The translations under genes were made by a program, and so were the position numbers. The notes beneath the pieces are model-generated. The model ran no database searches and was not told the DNA's origin. It saw nothing but the letters and a program-made list of their open reading frames with translations. A stretch of DNA of 7,785 nt from Clostridioides sp. (lineage in GTDB: Bacteria > Bacillota > Clostridia > Peptostreptococcales > Peptostreptococcaceae): positions 1 through 7,785 of the forward strand of contig JAISUA010000175.1 in the NCBI GenBank assembly GCA_031272305.1. The letters run 5' to 3'. This document shows positions 7,159 through 7,785 of this stretch, piece after piece (position 1 is the first letter of the stretch; every line of letters starts with the position of its first letter).

Positions 7159-7602
7159 ATGATTTTAGTGTCAGCGTGTTTATTAGGAGTAAATTGTAAA
7201 TATAGTGGAAAGAATAATTTTAATATAGAGGTAAATAAATATTTGGAGGATAAGGAATTTGTGCCGATTTGTCCTGAACAATTAGGTGGACTTGCGACTC
7301 CTAGACTTCCTGCTGAAATAAAAAAGAATGAATCATATTTGCAAGGAGAAAGAAGAGTGTTTGATTGTGAAGGTAATGATGTTACAGATAAATTTATAAA
7401 AGGAGCGAAGGAAACTCTTTCAATAGCGAAGTTATGTAAATGTACACAAGCTATATTAAAAGATGGAAGTCCATCTTGTGGTTACAGAGAAATTTACGAT
7501 GGAACATTCAGTGGAAGGAAAATAAAAGGAATTGGAGTTACAACGGCACTTCTTAAACAAAACAATATACAAATACTACAAGAATTTGATATAATAAAAT
7601 AA
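7159..7602 (+). CDS. DUF523 family protein, thiouracil-desulfidase (TudS)-like
   Basis: A 147-residue soluble protein, the usual length of a stand-alone DUF523 domain. Family landmarks are all present: SACLLGVNCKYSG at residues 5-17 with Cys7 and Cys13, CPEQLGGLATPRLPAE at 38-53, and KDGSPSCG at 101-108 with Cys107. Further cysteines are Cys38, Cys70, Cys93 and Cys95. Characterised TudS enzymes of this family hold a [4Fe-4S] cluster on three conserved cysteines and remove sulfur from 2-thiouracil. Cys7, Cys13 and Cys107 are the best candidates here. Whether this member acts on thiouracil is inferred, since most of the family is untested. It starts 30 bp after mutS2 and is probably co-transcribed. 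No clear terminator follows; a tandem repeat begins at the base after the stop codon. Confidence 0.88.
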   Translation: MILVSACLLGVNCKYSGKNNFNIEVNKYLEDKEFVPICPEQLGGLATPRLPAEIKKNESYLQGERRVFDCEGNDVTDKFIKGAKETLSIAKLCKCTQAILKDGSPSCGYREIYDGTFSGRKIKGIGVTTALLKQNNIQILQEFDIIK

Positions 7603-7743
7603 TGTGAGAAAAAAATTATTCAATATCATTAAAAAATTAATGTGAGAAGTTCGAAGCAACTATAAAAAATTACTGTGAGAAGTTCAAAGCAATTATAAAA
7701 AATTATTGTGAGAAGTTCGAAGCGACTAGGAAAATTCAATTAC
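7603..7743. repeat. 33-bp tandem repeat array, about four copies
   Basis: Two near-identical 33-bp units lie at 7641-7673 and 7674-7706 (three differences). A third at 7707-7743 matches over its first 23 bases bar one and then diverges, with 4 extra bases. A degenerate 38-bp copy at 7603-7640 keeps the first 8 bases (TGTGAGAA) and the last 11 almost intact. Each of the three good copies carries GAAGTTC(G/A)AAGC. AGTT and AAC(T)-like arms around a CGAAGC-type hexamer can form a 4-bp stem in each, with the changes giving G-U pairs. The array fills most of the gap between the DUF523 stop codon and the next gene. Function is unknown: it could be a minisatellite from replication slippage or a set of binding or RNA sites. 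Confidence 0.85.
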
Positions 7744-7772
7744 GAAAAAATGATATTTGATTAATAAAAATG

Positions 7773-7785
7773 AGAGGAGCAACAT
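7773..7785 (+). promoter_or_regulatory. RBS and probable first bases of the next gene's start codon
   Basis: AGAGGAG (7773-7779) is a strong Shine-Dalgarno site. The window ends AACAT, so an ATG would begin at 7784 if the next base is G. The spacing would be 4 nt, slightly short. The downstream gene itself cannot be seen. Confidence 0.5.

Noticed and set aside
7641..7730. tRNA T-loop-like GTTCGAA motif
   Set aside because: It recurs in each tandem unit and no acceptor stem, D arm or anticodon arm surrounds it.
7603..7743. CRISPR array
   Set aside because: The units are contiguous tandem copies with no unique spacers between conserved repeats, and no cas genes are in view.
7641..7760. The 33-bp repeats read in one frame as an 11-residue peptide repeat (CEKFxAxIKNY-like) up to a stop at 7758
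   Set aside because: The frame has a TAA immediately before the first good unit (7638-7640), no start codon and no RBS. A 33-bp period keeps any frame open by chance once one unit lacks stops.

Overview
The window is strongly AT-rich DNA with AGA/AAA/ATA-heavy codon use, TTG/GTG starts and strong GGAG-type Shine-Dalgarno sites. This points to a low-GC Firmicute. The anaerobic Clostridia/Tissierellia-type cocci (for example the Parvimonas/Finegoldia/Peptoniphilus group) would fit, but no rRNA or species marker is present, so the genus is a guess. It looks like ordinary chromosomal DNA: no transposase, integrase, phage gene or CRISPR array is visible.

Layout. Positions 1-2840 (+ strand) hold the end of an ABC-2 type transporter operon in the order permease (5' end cut off by the window), ATPase, second permease. 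The two permeases are recognisably paralogous, so a heteromeric membrane pair sharing one ATPase is likely; the substrate cannot be read from sequence. Positions 2841-3083 are a convergent intergenic region with two clear hairpins (a 13-bp terminator stem and a second hairpin followed by six T's) and further overlapping inverted repeats. Positions 3084-4535 (- strand) encode a full-length PepD-type aminoacyl-histidine (Xaa-His) dipeptidase of peptidase family M20, with all expected zinc ligands. Positions 4536-4749 are a divergent promoter region with a good sigma-A-like promoter for the rightward gene and a dyad across its -35 box. Positions 4750-7128 (+) encode full-length MutS2 (MutS-type ATPase, coiled coil, C-terminal Smr domain). 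Position 7159-7602 (+) follows in the same probable transcript and encodes a DUF523 protein, the family that contains the [4Fe-4S] thiouracil desulfidase TudS. Positions 7603-7743 hold a short 33-bp tandem repeat array that begins immediately after the DUF523 stop codon. The window ends in a strong ribosome binding site, with a probable start codon of the next gene lying across the edge.

The genes form three apparently unrelated units: peptide or drug/lipid efflux, dipeptide catabolism, and nucleic-acid/ribosome quality control plus a possible thio-base enzyme. I see no convincing new multi-gene system. The items most worth a second look are the 33-bp repeats, the structured convergent intergenic region, the dyad at the mutS2 promoter and the duplicated permeases around one ATPase.
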